Notes: generated by a model not told the origin, from the sequence alone. DNA of 33,309 nt from GCA-2688265 sp964527395 (GCA_964527395.1 CAZGQD010000014.1:1-33309); one strand, 5' to 3'. Positions 1 to 7,871 are shown, numbered from the stretch's first letter. Numbers and translations are program-made.

Positions 1-577
1 CAACTTCACCATCAATTTTTTTCAGTTTATATACTGCCATAGTTCCAGAATAGTGAGGTTCTGCAGTAAACTTTGCTTTTAAGCTTAATTTTGTATTTCC
101 ATCAATATCTCCTAAAATCCTTCTTAATTCGCCGACTCTTTCTCCATTTTCTAATAAATTATTCACATGTTGTCTTAAATTCCCTAAATCCCCATTTGTA
201 GTTTCAGGTATTTTTTCATCTAAACCTTCAAGTACTCTCAAATATGCACTTGCTCTATCTAAGACATTTGAATAGCGAGCTATTCCTAAGTCATTTTCTT
301 GAATTTCATTTATCACACTCTTTTGTACCAAAGAAATTAGTTCAGGATTTCCCATTACAGATGACAAACTTTCTTGTCTTCGCCTAATAGTCCCTTCATC
401 TGTTTCAGGATGATATACAATATTTTTCGCATACCATTGAACACGTTTTTCTGGAATGAAATCCCAATAATTTTGACCAGAAAAAACATCATCAACTAGA
501 ACATCTAACCCAAAGTCTTCTGGCATAGGTATCTCCATAAGTCCCTCTGATCTTGGAATAATTGTTGGAAACACCAT
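1..577 (-). CDS. Partial gene, possibly MutS-related (domain III-like)
   Basis: The reverse strand is open from an ATG at 577 to the left edge, 192 codons without a stop, so the C-terminus lies outside the window. The protein starts MVFPTIIPRSEG and contains YWDFIPEKRVQWYAKN, followed by HPETDEGTIRRRQESL and a charged, mainly helical stretch. The pattern of a D-P/E-T-D segment followed by an R-rich IRRRQE helix resembles the start of the MutS lever domain (domain III), where a similar TIRxRQ motif is common. No ATPase domain is visible because the gene is cut. The resemblance is weak and from memory; a hypothetical helical protein is equally possible. It is divergent from the THUMP gene at 698. 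Confidence 0.55.
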   Translation of the reverse strand, partial: MVFPTIIPRSEGLMEIPMPEDFGLDVLVDDVFSGQNYWDFIPEKRVQWYAKNIVYHPETDEGTIRRRQESLSSVMGNPELISLVQKSVINEIQENDLGIARYSNVLDRASAYLRVLEGLDEKIPETTNGDLGNLRQHVNNLLENGERVGELRRILGDIDGNTKLSLKAKFTAEPHYSGTMAVYKLKKIDGEV

Positions 578-697
578 AATATGATCAAATCAAACCAAAA
601 TATCTTAATAAATCTTACGCAAGTAACTACTTTAGAATAAAAATCAACTTTCTCAACAGATCAATTTAAAAATCAAGCCCAAAATAAACATATTCTA

Positions 698-1846
698 ATG
701 ACAAAAACAACATTTTTCGCTTTAAGCAACCCAGGAATGGAAGATTTTCTCTTTCAAGAAGCTCAAAAGCACCAGTTAGAACAAATAATTAAGCTAGAAA
801 CAGCAATTACCTTCAAAGCAACTATTAGTCAAGCCATAAATTTCCTAAAAAAGACTCAATTAGCAAGATCTTTCCATCTTTTACTAGACCAAAAACCATC
901 CTTAGAAGCTTTAAACCCAGAAGCCATCCACAAATTAGACACACTTATCCAAACAAACAAAACAAAAGATCCAACCACCTTAAGTGTCAGAGTAAAATGT
1001 GTGTCAGGCAACGAAACCAGAATAGAAATGGGTGGCAAAATAAGCCAAAAGATAAGAGACAAAATCAAAACAACTCTAAAACAAGAATCCAAAGTCAACT
1101 ACAAAACTCCAGATTACAGATTCATAGTGTCCAGGAACAACAAAAAGTACATTTTAGGCCTAAGACTTCACACAGAAGATTTAGACAAAAGAGAATACCG
1201 TGTTTTCCATCACAAAGCAGGTTACAAAGGTGATTTCGCAGCAGCTTTCCTTTACTTACTGGACCTACAAAAGCAAGAAAACAATACTAAACATCTAATC
1301 ACTTGCCTAGGAAGAGAAGGAATGTTCGCAATAGAAGCTGCCAAATTAAGATCAAAACAAGACTTAAGGCAACTAGAAACAGATCTAATCAATAAAATTC
1401 CAATCTTAAAAAACCAAGTAGATAAAGAAGATAGTTCTAATCCAGTTCCACATGAAATAAACAAGCAAAATATCTCTCCAGAATCTAAAAATATTTTATT
1501 CGTTTCTGCTGCAAATCCAAATATTAGAGCAGCAAAAAACAATGCAAAACTAGCAAAAGTAAACAATCATATCAACTTCAAAAAGGCCCCATTAGACGAA
1601 TACGCTTTTTCTCTTCACAGTAATATTGCAGATCTAGCAATAGCAAAAATAACAAAAAAAGATGAAAGAGACCTAAACGAACTTTACTACCAGCTTTCAG
1701 AACTACTAAATCAAGGTGGAAAAGCCCTAATCATCTACCGTCCAAACCTAGACCTCTCTGTTTCTGAACGTTTCAAGATCCTAAAACAAGGCAGCTTAGA
1801 ACGAGGCGACGGCGAACACAGTTACCTAATAATCGAACTTCTTTAA
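698..1846 (+). CDS. THUMP-domain RNA methyltransferase-like protein, degenerate catalytic motifs
   Basis: The 382-residue protein has the architecture of the Trm14/TrmN/RlmL-type class: an N-terminal ferredoxin-like plus THUMP part (about 1-160), then LDKREYRVFHHKAG (about 160-175), which matches the conserved linker before the Rossmann methyltransferase domain. Family members modify guanosine N2 in tRNA or rRNA. Here the SAM-binding motif usually read as DPxCGSGTxxIEAA is TCLGREGMFAIEAA. The catalytic NPPY motif expected after the acidic loop is absent; the corresponding segment reads ADLAIAKITKK. The second strand (SAANPNIRAAKNNAKLAKV) is still recognisable. It may be a catalytically dead RNA-binding relative or use a diverged site. 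A TATA-like ATTTAAAAATC lies about 30 bp before the ATG. Domain assignment is fairly sure; activity is doubtful. Confidence 0.8.
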   Translation: MTKTTFFALSNPGMEDFLFQEAQKHQLEQIIKLETAITFKATISQAINFLKKTQLARSFHLLLDQKPSLEALNPEAIHKLDTLIQTNKTKDPTTLSVRVKCVSGNETRIEMGGKISQKIRDKIKTTLKQESKVNYKTPDYRFIVSRNNKKYILGLRLHTEDLDKREYRVFHHKAGYKGDFAAAFLYLLDLQKQENNTKHLITCLGREGMFAIEAAKLRSKQDLRQLETDLINKIPILKNQVDKEDSSNPVPHEINKQNISPESKNILFVSAANPNIRAAKNNAKLAKVNNHINFKKAPLDEYAFSLHSNIADLAIAKITKKDERDLNELYYQLSELLNQGGKALIIYRPNLDLSVSERFKILKQGSLERGDGEHSYLIIELL

Positions 1847-1872
1847 TCTTCTAAAAAAAACATTTCAATTGC

Positions 1873-1906
1873 CACTGGACACTTTATCACAGCAGTTTGT
1901 CCAGTG
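1873..1906. repeat. Inverted pair of CACTGGACA sites upstream of DinD-like gene 1
   Basis: CACTGGACA (1873-1881) and its exact reverse complement TGTCCAGTG (1898-1906) face each other across 16 bp. A third copy lies at 1967-1975 in the promoter of the gene at 2019. The same 9-mer recurs at the promoters of the second DinD-like gene and the LAGLIDADG-like gene. The arrangement looks like auxiliary operator sites. A terminator hairpin for the gene ending at 1846 is less likely because no T-tract follows. Confidence 0.6.
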
Positions 1907-1966
1907 CCAAACTAGCTCTTTCTTAAGAATTTCACAAAATTAGCAGTTTTCTAACAAAAAACAACC

Positions 1967-1995
1967 CACTGGACAACCATAGATAGAACTTATAA
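1967..1995 (+). promoter_or_regulatory. Promoter with CACTGGACA - 13 bp - CTTATAA (site 1)
   Basis: CACTGGACA at 1967-1975 is followed after 13 bp by a TATA-like CTTATAA at 1989-1995, and the ATG of the DinD-like gene starts 30 bp after the first base of that box. Exactly the same spacing occurs at the two other promoters carrying this 9-mer. The 9-mer sits just upstream of where BRE/TFB would bind, a usual place for archaeal activators or repressors. Confidence 0.65.
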
Positions 1996-2018
1996 CTGCA
2001 AAATCCCAAAAATGATCT

Positions 2019-2900
2019 ATGGTAGAAAATAAGAGACAAGAAAATGGATTGATTATGTTTGAAGACAGGGAAGTACGTAGAGTAATGTACAATGATGAGT
2101 GGCACTTTAGCGTAGTGGATGTTGTGGCTGTTCTTACTGAGAGTATAAATCCTACTGATTATTTGAAAAAATTAAGAAAAAGAGACCTTGAGCTTGGAAA
2201 TTACATAGGGACAAATTGTCCCCAGGTAGAAATGTTGACTAGCACTGGGAAGAAAAGGAAAACTCTTGCTGGGAACACAAAAAACATTCTAAGAATCATT
2301 CAATCCATCCCTTCTAAAAAGGCCGAACCATTCAAATTATGGCTAGCAAAAGTAGGTTATGAACGTATCCAAGAGATAGAAAACCCGGAACTAGCCCAAA
2401 AAAGAATTCGAGAAATTTACAGAGCCAAAGGCTACTCAGAAGAATGGATAGAAAAAAGAATCCATGGTATAGCAGTCAGGGACGAATTAACCTCAGAATG
2501 GCAAAAAAGAGGAGTAAAACAAGGTAAAGAATACGCAATTCTAACAGCAGAGATAAGTAAAGCCACATTCGGCGTCACCCCAAAACAACATAAAGACCTA
2601 AAAGGCCTAGAAAAAAAGAACCAAAATTTAAGAGATCACATGACCAATATGGAACTAATTCTCAACATGCTAGGCGAAGCCTCTACAACTAATATTGCCA
2701 AAGCAAAAGACGCCAAAGGTTTCACAGAAAACAAAGATGCTGCGAAACAAGGAGGCGAAGTAGCCGGAATTGCCAGAACTGAATTAGAAAAAAGAACAAA
2801 AAAGCAAGTAGTAAGTAAAGAAAACTACCTAATAGAACCAGAAAAAAAGAAACTTTGCAAGGTACGAAGCAAAGGTTTGAAAATTCTAAAAGAATTTTGA
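2019..2900 (+). CDS. BRO-N / DinD-like protein, paralogue 1
   Basis: The 293-residue protein combines an N-terminal BRO-N (phage antirepressor-like DNA-binding) domain (about 1-125, LIMFEDREVRRVMYNDEWHF and FSVVDVVAVLTES) with the long conserved C-terminal region typical of bacterial DinD-like proteins (ATFGVTPKQHKDLKG, NLRDHMTNMELIL, then VVSKENYL). In E. coli, dinD is an SOS gene; the role of the wider family is poorly known. Its C-terminal two thirds are very similar to the paralogue at 15956-16819, and one 27-residue block is nearly identical. The middle of the BRO-N domain differs completely (NPTDYLKKLRKRDLELG and NCPQVEMLT here). Codon use in the first 260 bp (TTG, CTT, GGG) differs from the rest, suggesting a mosaic gene. 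The start is set by the TATA box 30 bp upstream. Family assignment is firm. Confidence 0.9.
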   Translation: MVENKRQENGLIMFEDREVRRVMYNDEWHFSVVDVVAVLTESINPTDYLKKLRKRDLELGNYIGTNCPQVEMLTSTGKKRKTLAGNTKNILRIIQSIPSKKAEPFKLWLAKVGYERIQEIENPELAQKRIREIYRAKGYSEEWIEKRIHGIAVRDELTSEWQKRGVKQGKEYAILTAEISKATFGVTPKQHKDLKGLEKKNQNLRDHMTNMELILNMLGEASTTNIAKAKDAKGFTENKDAAKQGGEVAGIARTELEKRTKKQVVSKENYLIEPEKKKLCKVRSKGLKILKEF

Positions 2901-2926
2901 AAAAAAGAGCTAGAAGCTTAATTTAG

Positions 2927-3757
2927 CTAAGAAGATGAAACTAAACTATCAAGATCTAAAAAACCACTTCTTTCATTCCCTATAACTCTCAAAGAAGACC
3001 CAACAATTCTCCCTCTTTTGATATTAACAATCCCTTGTAAAAGCTTCAAAAAAGAGATCTCACTAACATAGCGAAAAGCATCATCATTAAAAATACGTAA
3101 ATGAGTAACGTCTTCTTCAGTTTGACTTCTACAATAAAAAATTTCTTGAATATAATCAGTAAACCTTGAATCAACTGGTTGCTGATCATTCAATCGCTTT
3201 TCAAGTTCTTCTGCTCTACTCTCAAATAAATCTGGCGAACGTTCACGCAATCTTCTTTCTCTAATTTCTCTATTAGCATAGACACAAACAAACAGTGTAG
3301 ATCTCAATTGCTCTTCTGAAAAAACATCATATCGTTCCCTAAAAAGTGCATTATTACCTGGATAAACAAGCAACTCACTATCAGAACTAACAGCTTCAAA
3401 CCCATACTTCACTTTTCTTCCAGCTTCTAATTCTCTTTCCCATGCTAAATCAATAATCCCCTCAAAAACAAGTCTCTCAAATTCAATATCACTAACTAAA
3501 GTGTTCTCAACAAAATCATCATTTTTACGTCCAGGCCTAGTAATATACCTTTTTGGAACATAAACTGCTCCACTTGATACTAATTCAGAGCAGCGAATGG
3601 CATTAACAAGCCTAGTTTTACCAGAACCAGAAGACCCTACAATCACAACAGAACTAACTTCTTCAAAAGCAAGAACATCTTGTGGTCTTTCACAGTAAAT
3701 ACCTATTCTTGGCATAGTTAAAAATATATTAAGAGGAATCAGTCCAGTATAACCCAT
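2927..3757 (-). CDS. P-loop kinase of the guanylate kinase / PhnN type
   Basis: A P-loop NTPase of about 276 residues with Walker A GSSGSGKT, followed by YVPKRYITRPGR, which corresponds to the base- or phosphate-binding TTRxxR segment of guanylate kinases and the RYITRP of ribose 1,5-bisphosphokinase (PhnN). Downstream CVYANREIRERRLRER resembles the LID arginine region. The C-terminal 60 residues are extra. Substrate cannot be told: GMP, ribose 1,5-bisphosphate or another small phosphate. Start choice: the longest frame begins at 3805. A TATA-like TTTTTAAAG lies 30 bp before the ATG at 3757 (MGYTGLIPL), fitting the leaderless pattern seen here. The ATG at 3715 (MPRIGIYC) would give a more typical N-terminus. 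The gene follows the permease on the same strand with independent promoter sequence between them. Confidence 0.75.
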   Translation of the reverse strand: MGYTGLIPLNIFLTMPRIGIYCERPQDVLAFEEVSSVVIVGSSGSGKTRLVNAIRCSELVSSGAVYVPKRYITRPGRKNDDFVENTLVSDIEFERLVFEGIIDLAWERELEAGRKVKYGFEAVSSDSELLVYPGNNALFRERYDVFSEEQLRSTLFVCVYANREIRERRLRERSPDLFESRAEELEKRLNDQQPVDSRFTDYIQEIFYCRSQTEEDVTHLRIFNDDAFRYVSEISFLKLLQGIVNIKRGRIVGSSLRVIGNERSGFLDLDSLVSSS

Positions 3758-3810
3758 AAATACCTCAAAATAAGCATACTTTAAAAATATTAATAATAAA
3801 AACAAAAAAA

Positions 3811-5028
3811 CTATACCAAAGCCCCATAAAGCCCATTTCCTATTGCAAACACAAACAGTCCAATAATAAAATACCCTACTCCGCGCATAAGAGGCAAACT
3901 AAACTCAGGCTTTCTATCACCCATTTTCTTAGCTTTCCAATAAGCCAGAACAATAAGTATCCCATCAATCCCTCCTGCAACAGCTCCAGAAAGAGCAAGC
4001 GCAGAAATAAATGTGGTAAAATCAAACAACACTGCAACTAAAGGAACCAGCATCACAAGACCAAAAGAAACTAACTTACCCAGCCCATAGTCATAAGTGT
4101 AAGCTTCAAGCAAAGCCTCACCAAGTGTTAAAAATGATGTAAACATGGCACTTATGGCAAGCAAATTAGCTAAGATCCCTAATACTGGCAAGCTATAGTA
4201 GCTTAGTGCAATGGTTGCAATTTGCTCATTCGCAGACAACATAGAAAAGTTCTCAAGTCCAACAACTCCAATTACAGCTAAACAAAATACAAGATAAAGT
4301 ACAATTGGTACAAGAGTTCCAATAATAATTGCATTTTTCAACTGCTTTTTATCCTTACCAACAATTTCGTTCATTTCTGGTATCGCAGCAGATCCAATGA
4401 ACGCAAATATGATCACTCCAAGTGGAGCAAATACTGCAAAAAAATCAATATGCATAAAATGCGCAGGCACCATTCGAGATATAGAAAACCCAGACAACAC
4501 AAGTACAACTAAAACCATAAAGCCTACAACAATCATCTCAGCTTTCCCAACTTCTTTCATACCAAGCCAAATAAGCGACCCACAGAACACAAAGAATGCA
4601 ATCATGTAAAAAAATGTATTATGTAGCGAAGTTCCCACCAGAAACGAAGAAAAGAACGGCACTTGTTCTACTAAAGATAATATCGACTGTCCTTCTCCAA
4701 TCAGATAAGCAATAAGTGCACCATAGACACCCACCAGCATAGAGAACAGCATAAAACGCTTCCCCCAAACTCCTAGATACTTTTCCATGTACCCAGTTAA
4801 TTGGTGATGTCCTTTTGTACGAAGTACAATCTCACCCAAAAACAAATTCAGTGCCAAAAACACCAAACCAATCAAAACAATAATAACAGATCCAAGTAGA
4901 ACTCCTGACTTAGCTACTACAGCTGGAATCCCTAAGATCCCTGCTCCTACAACAGTACCTGAAAGTGTAGCTGCTGCAAACCACATTTTTTTGTTAGGAT
5001 GAAAAGAATGAACTCTATGATGTACCAT
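3811..5028 (-). CDS. Amino-acid permease, APC superfamily (HAAAP/tyrosine-tryptophan permease-like)
   Basis: An integral membrane protein of 405 residues with about 11 hydrophobic segments. The first helix carries SGTVVGAGILGIPAVVAKSG, the glycine-rich GxG(I)LGIP motif of APC-fold transporters where the substrate carboxylate binds; the spacing is most like the hydroxy/aromatic amino-acid permease group (Mtr/TnaB/TyrP and SLC38-like). It presumably imports amino acids, which fits a cell with limited biosynthesis, though substrate cannot be read from sequence. Start: the frame is open to 5049, but a perfect TATA-like TTTATAAG lies 30 bp upstream of the ATG at 5028 (MVHHRVHSF), so this start was preferred. 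Confidence 0.85.
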   Translation of the reverse strand: MVHHRVHSFHPNKKMWFAAATLSGTVVGAGILGIPAVVAKSGVLLGSVIIVLIGLVFLALNLFLGEIVLRTKGHHQLTGYMEKYLGVWGKRFMLFSMLVGVYGALIAYLIGEGQSILSLVEQVPFFSSFLVGTSLHNTFFYMIAFFVFCGSLIWLGMKEVGKAEMIVVGFMVLVVLVLSGFSISRMVPAHFMHIDFFAVFAPLGVIIFAFIGSAAIPEMNEIVGKDKKQLKNAIIIGTLVPIVLYLVFCLAVIGVVGLENFSMLSANEQIATIALSYYSLPVLGILANLLAISAMFTSFLTLGEALLEAYTYDYGLGKLVSFGLVMLVPLVAVLFDFTTFISALALSGAVAGGIDGILIVLAYWKAKKMGDRKPEFSLPLMRGVGYFIIGLFVFAIGNGLYGALV

Positions 5029-5088
5029 AACAAGAGCAAACAAAAACAAGCTTATAAATAATCTTATCTACTTGAAAGTAACTCTGCA

Positions 5089-5619
5089 TTACTCTTTACC
5101 CAAAGCGAGCATCAAATCAGGATAACCAGAATCATCAACTTCATCTTTCTCCAAGATCCCAAGTTCCTCTCGCACCTTCTCAATCTTAGCATGAATAGCT
5201 TTTACATCTTCACCCAAGATTTCTATCTCACAAAAGTTACCTAAACCTTCAACAGAATCAAGAACAACAACTACTTCATCCTTTTTAAACACTTCACGTT
5301 TCTTATCTACAACACACACAACATTAAGCCCCAACTTCCCCAAAACAACTTTCATCTCAGAAAATGAACTAACAGAAACTTCAAATTCCTCAGTAGCACC
5401 CAGCTTAGCATCAAACAAATGCATATCAAGCGAAAATAAACTAGAAACCATATCTGAACGAATCCGAAGGTACTTCTCACGCCCATCATCCATTTTCTCA
5501 CGCACAACAAAATACGTATCTTTTTGATGTTTATTTTTAGAAAAAACAAATCCCGAACTAACAACTTTCTCACGAAGCAAAGAAACATCTAAAACCCTAA
5601 ATTTCCTTTCAATTTCCAT
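5089..5619 (-). CDS. CYTH-domain protein (class IV adenylate cyclase / triphosphatase fold)
   Basis: A 176-residue protein beginning MEIERKFRV, which contains the ExExK signature of the CYTH triphosphate-tunnel fold. The remaining alternating charged strands fit: KYLRIR, TEEFEVSV, VVVVLDSVEGLGNFCEIEI and the C-terminal SGYPDLML (S-Y-xDLL is typical of CyaB-like members). Family members hydrolyse inorganic or nucleoside/thiamine triphosphates or act as adenylate cyclases; in archaea the physiological substrate is generally unclear. It starts 24 bp after the 3' end of tRNA-Trp on the same strand, so it may be read from the tRNA promoter. Confidence 0.85.
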   Translation of the reverse strand: MEIERKFRVLDVSLLREKVVSSGFVFSKNKHQKDTYFVVREKMDDGREKYLRIRSDMVSSLFSLDMHLFDAKLGATEEFEVSVSSFSEMKVVLGKLGLNVVCVVDKKREVFKKDEVVVVLDSVEGLGNFCEIEILGEDVKAIHAKIEKVREELGILEKDEVDDSGYPDLMLALGKE

Positions 5620-5643
5620 AAAAATTCATCTCAAAATAAGAGG

Positions 5644-5794
5644 TGGGGACGCTGGGATTTGAATTCCTGAGTAAAAAGCACGTACTTCTTACTTCCCAGA
5701 TCCCAAGGTATCTTCTGGATAAGTCATCATGCCTAAGCACTCATCGCTCCAATATTTGGAGCCTTGTATATTAGCCAGGTTATACTACGCCCCC
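5644..5794 (-). tRNA. tRNA-Trp (CCA) with two introns
   Basis: Acceptor arms GGGGGCG and CGTCCCC with discriminator A, D arm with GG in the loop, anticodon stem CAAGG/CCTTG and T arm CTGGG-TTCAAAT-CCCAG can all be drawn once two introns are removed. Intron 1 (5755-5710, 46 nt) is at the canonical 37/38 site after CTCCAA. Intron 2 (5694-5664, 31 nt) splits the T arm between the 5' stem and the T loop. Intron 2 forms a good BHB: central helix TCTG/CAGG, bulges GGA and AAT, inner 9-bp helix AGTAAGAAG/CTTTTTACT with one G-U. Mature length is 74 nt; CCA is not encoded. A TATA-like TTTATAAG lies about 30 bp upstream. The central helix of intron 1 is imperfect (one C-A mismatch). Confidence 0.88.
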
Positions 5795-5837
5795 ACAAGG
5801 CACTTATCATAAGAAGGCTTATAAAAAGATTCCGCTA

Positions 5838-5874
5838 GAAATCTCCAAAAAGCAAAGCTTTTTCAACAGATTTC
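5838..5874. repeat. Two-step palindrome upstream of O-methyltransferase gene
   Basis: GAAATCT (5838-5844) pairs with AGATTTC (5868-5874), and inside it AAAAAGC (5847-5853) pairs with GCTTTTT (5857-5863) around a 3-nt loop. Its core shares AAAGCTTTGCTT with the repeat modules at 6699-6726 and 26548-26575. It lies between the divergent promoters of tRNA-Trp and the gene at 5891. Confidence 0.55.
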
Positions 5875-5890
5875 CAAAATAAGAACAAAA

Positions 5891-6490
5891 ATGGCAAATA
5901 CAAGCTCAAAAGTCTTAGATAAGATCAAAGAACTAGAAAACCAAAGAACCAACTGGAATGTCACAGAAGAGAACCTAAAAATCATGCTCAACTACTGCAG
6001 ACAAAACGACCTTCATAAGATCCTAGAAATCGGCAGTTACAACGGTTACTCAGCCCTTAACCTAGCCCTAATCGCAGAAGAGATCTACTCAATAGAAATT
6101 GACAAAGACAGAGCAAGACAAGCCAAAGAAAACTGCAAAGTCTCAAACAAAATAAGAATCCTCAATTTCGACGCCATAACTCTTCTAACTAAATTCAACA
6201 AGGAACAAGAACAATTCGACGCAATTTTCATAGATGGCAAAAAATCCCAATATAAAGACTATTTAAACCTCTCAATTCCCCTTCTAAAAGAGACCGGCAT
6301 GCTTTTCATTGACAACTCCATCTCCCACAAAGACCGCTTAGAAAAGCACGGCTTCTTCAACGCCCTAACAGAATCAAACTTAAGTTACAAAGAACTAAAC
6401 ACCAAAAAAGGCCTAATTATAGCCTTCAAAACAAGAAAGTTCTTCAGAAGCTCCAATACCTCCTCACTCAAAGCCACAACAGAATCATAA
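5891..6490 (+). CDS. SAM-dependent O-methyltransferase (family 3 / catechol-type fold)
   Basis: A 199-residue class I methyltransferase: motif I EIGSYNGYSALNLAL (about 47-61), acidic end of strand 2 SIEIDKDRARQAK, and motif FDAIFIDGKKSQYKDYLNL followed by GMLFIDN, the IDG/DN metal- and SAM-binding pattern of the O-methyltransferase 3 family (COMT, CCoAOMT, and the bacterial tRNA wobble-uridine methyltransferase TrmR). Family members act on catechols, or on hydroxyuridine in tRNA. The first 35 residues are short compared with CCoAOMT, as in TrmR-like proteins. The surrounding RNA-processing genes make an RNA substrate possible, but this is inference. Confidence 0.85.
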   Translation: MANTSSKVLDKIKELENQRTNWNVTEENLKIMLNYCRQNDLHKILEIGSYNGYSALNLALIAEEIYSIEIDKDRARQAKENCKVSNKIRILNFDAITLLTKFNKEQEQFDAIFIDGKKSQYKDYLNLSIPLLKETGMLFIDNSISHKDRLEKHGFFNALTESNLSYKELNTKKGLIIAFKTRKFFRSSNTSSLKATTES

Positions 6491-6548
6491 TCAACATCAG
6501 AATAAAACAACTCAAAAACATCAAAATACTCAAAGTCATCCAAAAAAG

Positions 6549-6676
6549 AAAAAGGTGCCGTCCCCTACTGGCAATCCCACTAAAAGAAGACCTAAACAAC
6601 GAGCATTTTACGACTAAAAGGAGTAAAATTAAAAGCGAAGTGGTCACGCTTGCACTAAGTCTGACCGCGCCTTTTT
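6549..6676. ncRNA. Candidate structured RNA / palindromic repeat, copy A of 3
   Basis: The ends 6549-6558 and 6667-6676 pair (AAAAAGGTGC with GCGCCTTTTT, one T-G), extended after one mismatch by GTC/GAC. Conserved internal blocks are CTGGCAAT, CGAGCATTTTA, a hairpin ATTTTAC/GTAAAAT (6605-6611 with 6623-6629), a 5-nt A-rich bulge TAAAA, then GC, GTGGTCAC and ACTAAGTCTGAC. Copies B (14623-14741) and C (26591-26727) keep these blocks while stem sequences differ. Transcribed strand is unclear. Reverse-strand reading has a TATA-like TTAAAATAT upstream and ends in a T-tract; forward reading also ends in five T. No protein is encoded in the 275-bp gap it occupies. Confidence 0.5.
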
Positions 6677-6726
6677 CTTGCATTATATTTTAATGCAAGG
6701 ATACGAAAGCTTTGCTTGAGCTTTTC
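6677..6726. repeat. Hairpin plus 28-bp repeat module next to element copy A
   Basis: CTTGCATT (6677-6684) pairs with AATGCAAG (6692-6699). It is followed by a 28-bp module (6699-6726, core CGAAAGCTTTGCTTGAG) that can itself fold as GAAAGCT/AGCTTTT. The same hairpin-plus-module design flanks element copy C at 26548-26590, inverted with respect to the element core; 26 of 28 bases of the module agree. Confidence 0.6.
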
Positions 6727-6764
6727 TGAGAATAAAATAATCAAAAAACAAACAAAACAAAAAA

Positions 6765-7871
6765 ATGATAACTCTAAACGGCAACCATGGTGAAGGAGGT
6801 GGCTCCCTTTTACGCACAGCGCTAGCCCTATCAACTTTAACAAACAAACCTTTCAAGATCAACAACATAAGAGCAAACAGACCTAAACCAGGCTTAAAAC
6901 AGCAACACCTAGAAGCCATCAAAGCTTTAAAACAGATCTGCCCAGGCGCTAAATCCAGCGAACTAACTCTAGGCCAAACCAGCATCTGGTTCTACCCATC
7001 CAAAGTAAAGTCAGGCAGCTATGAATTCGACATCAAAACTGCAGGCAGCATTACTTTATTTCTTCAAGCCATCATCCTCCCATCCATGTTCACAAACAGC
7101 AAAATCACAATAAAAATCAAAGGTGGAACTTGCGGCAAGTGGCAAGCCTCAGTAGATTTCCTTCAAAGAGTCCTCCTCCCACTAATTGAACGTTTCACAA
7201 AATCAATCAATTTAAGCATAATCAAAAGAGGCTATTATCCAAAAGGCCAAGGCGAAGTAATTCTAGAGATCTCCCCACTTCTAAAACAAAAAGACTTCAG
7301 GTCTCACGAAGAACTAATAAAACATCTAAACACTATCACAAAACCCTACAACTTAACCGAGCAAGGTAATGTAGAACAAATCAAAGGTTTCATCAACCTA
7401 AGTCAAGATCTCCAAGACAAACAAATAGGTGAAAGGATAGTCAAAGCCACTACAAACAAGCTTAGATCGCTAGAAGTCCCAATCAACATAGATTTGGGAT
7501 ATTTCCAAGCCAAAAGCACAGGTGGAGAGATCCTTTTATGGACTATAAACAGCATCAATAAAGTTGTAGACCCCAACAACTCCCCAAGATTAAGCACAGA
7601 CAAATTATTAGAAAAAACCCAAACATCAGAACAACTAGGCGAAGAAGTAGCAAAAGAACTAATAGAAACTATCAACTCAAAAGCCGCAATTGACACACAT
7701 CTAACTGACCAACTAATAATATATGCAGCCTTATTAAATAATTCAAAGTTACTTCCACAAGAAATATCGGGACATACCAAAACAAATATTTACATCACAA
7801 AACAGTTCCTAGATATAACAGAAACTACAGAAAACAACACAATCACTTTATCAAATAAACAATCCACCTAA
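6765..7871 (+). CDS. rtcA: RNA 3'-terminal phosphate cyclase
   Basis: The 368-residue protein converts RNA 3'-phosphate ends to 2',3'-cyclic phosphates with ATP (AMP-histidine intermediate). Diagnostic segments are LNGNHGEGGGSLLRTALALS at the N-terminus, RANRPKPGLKQQHLEAI, IKGGTCGKWQASVDF, RRGYYPKGQGEV-like KRGYYPKGQGEVILEI, and the catalytic histidine in DTHLTDQLIIYAAL (His at about 312). It is about 25 residues longer than the usual 340, with an unconserved C-terminal tail. In archaea it probably belongs to RNA end repair or processing, which could connect with the heavy tRNA splicing implied by the multi-intron tRNAs in this window. It follows the structured element by about 90 bp. Confidence 0.95.
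   Translation: MITLNGNHGEGGGSLLRTALALSTLTNKPFKINNIRANRPKPGLKQQHLEAIKALKQICPGAKSSELTLGQTSIWFYPSKVKSGSYEFDIKTAGSITLFLQAIILPSMFTNSKITIKIKGGTCGKWQASVDFLQRVLLPLIERFTKSINLSIIKRGYYPKGQGEVILEISPLLKQKDFRSHEELIKHLNTITKPYNLTEQGNVEQIKGFINLSQDLQDKQIGERIVKATTNKLRSLEVPINIDLGYFQAKSTGGEILLWTINSINKVVDPNNSPRLSTDKLLEKTQTSEQLGEEVAKELIETINSKAAIDTHLTDQLIIYAALLNNSKLLPQEISGHTKTNIYITKQFLDITETTENNTITLSNKQST

Noticed and set aside
1866..1880. Link between CAATTGCCACTGG and the CTGGCAATT block of the structured element
   Set aside because: Only about eight bases agree in the reverse complement and the other conserved blocks are absent; chance similarity is likely.
4397..4609. Forward open frame of 70 codons
   Set aside because: It is the antisense of the permease gene, with shadow-like composition and no promoter.
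6549..6676. Box C/D or H/ACA guide RNA identity for the three-copy element
   Set aside because: CTGA-like bases occur in TAAGTCTGAC, but no RTGATGA box faces them, and no ANA box lies 3' of a single hairpin with a pocket, so neither class fits.
6468..6683. Reverse-strand open frame of 71 codons after the O-methyltransferase
   Set aside because: It overlaps structured element copy A and the end of the methyltransferase gene, is abnormally rich in Leu/Ile/Ser as expected of an antisense shadow, and is not kept in copies B and C.
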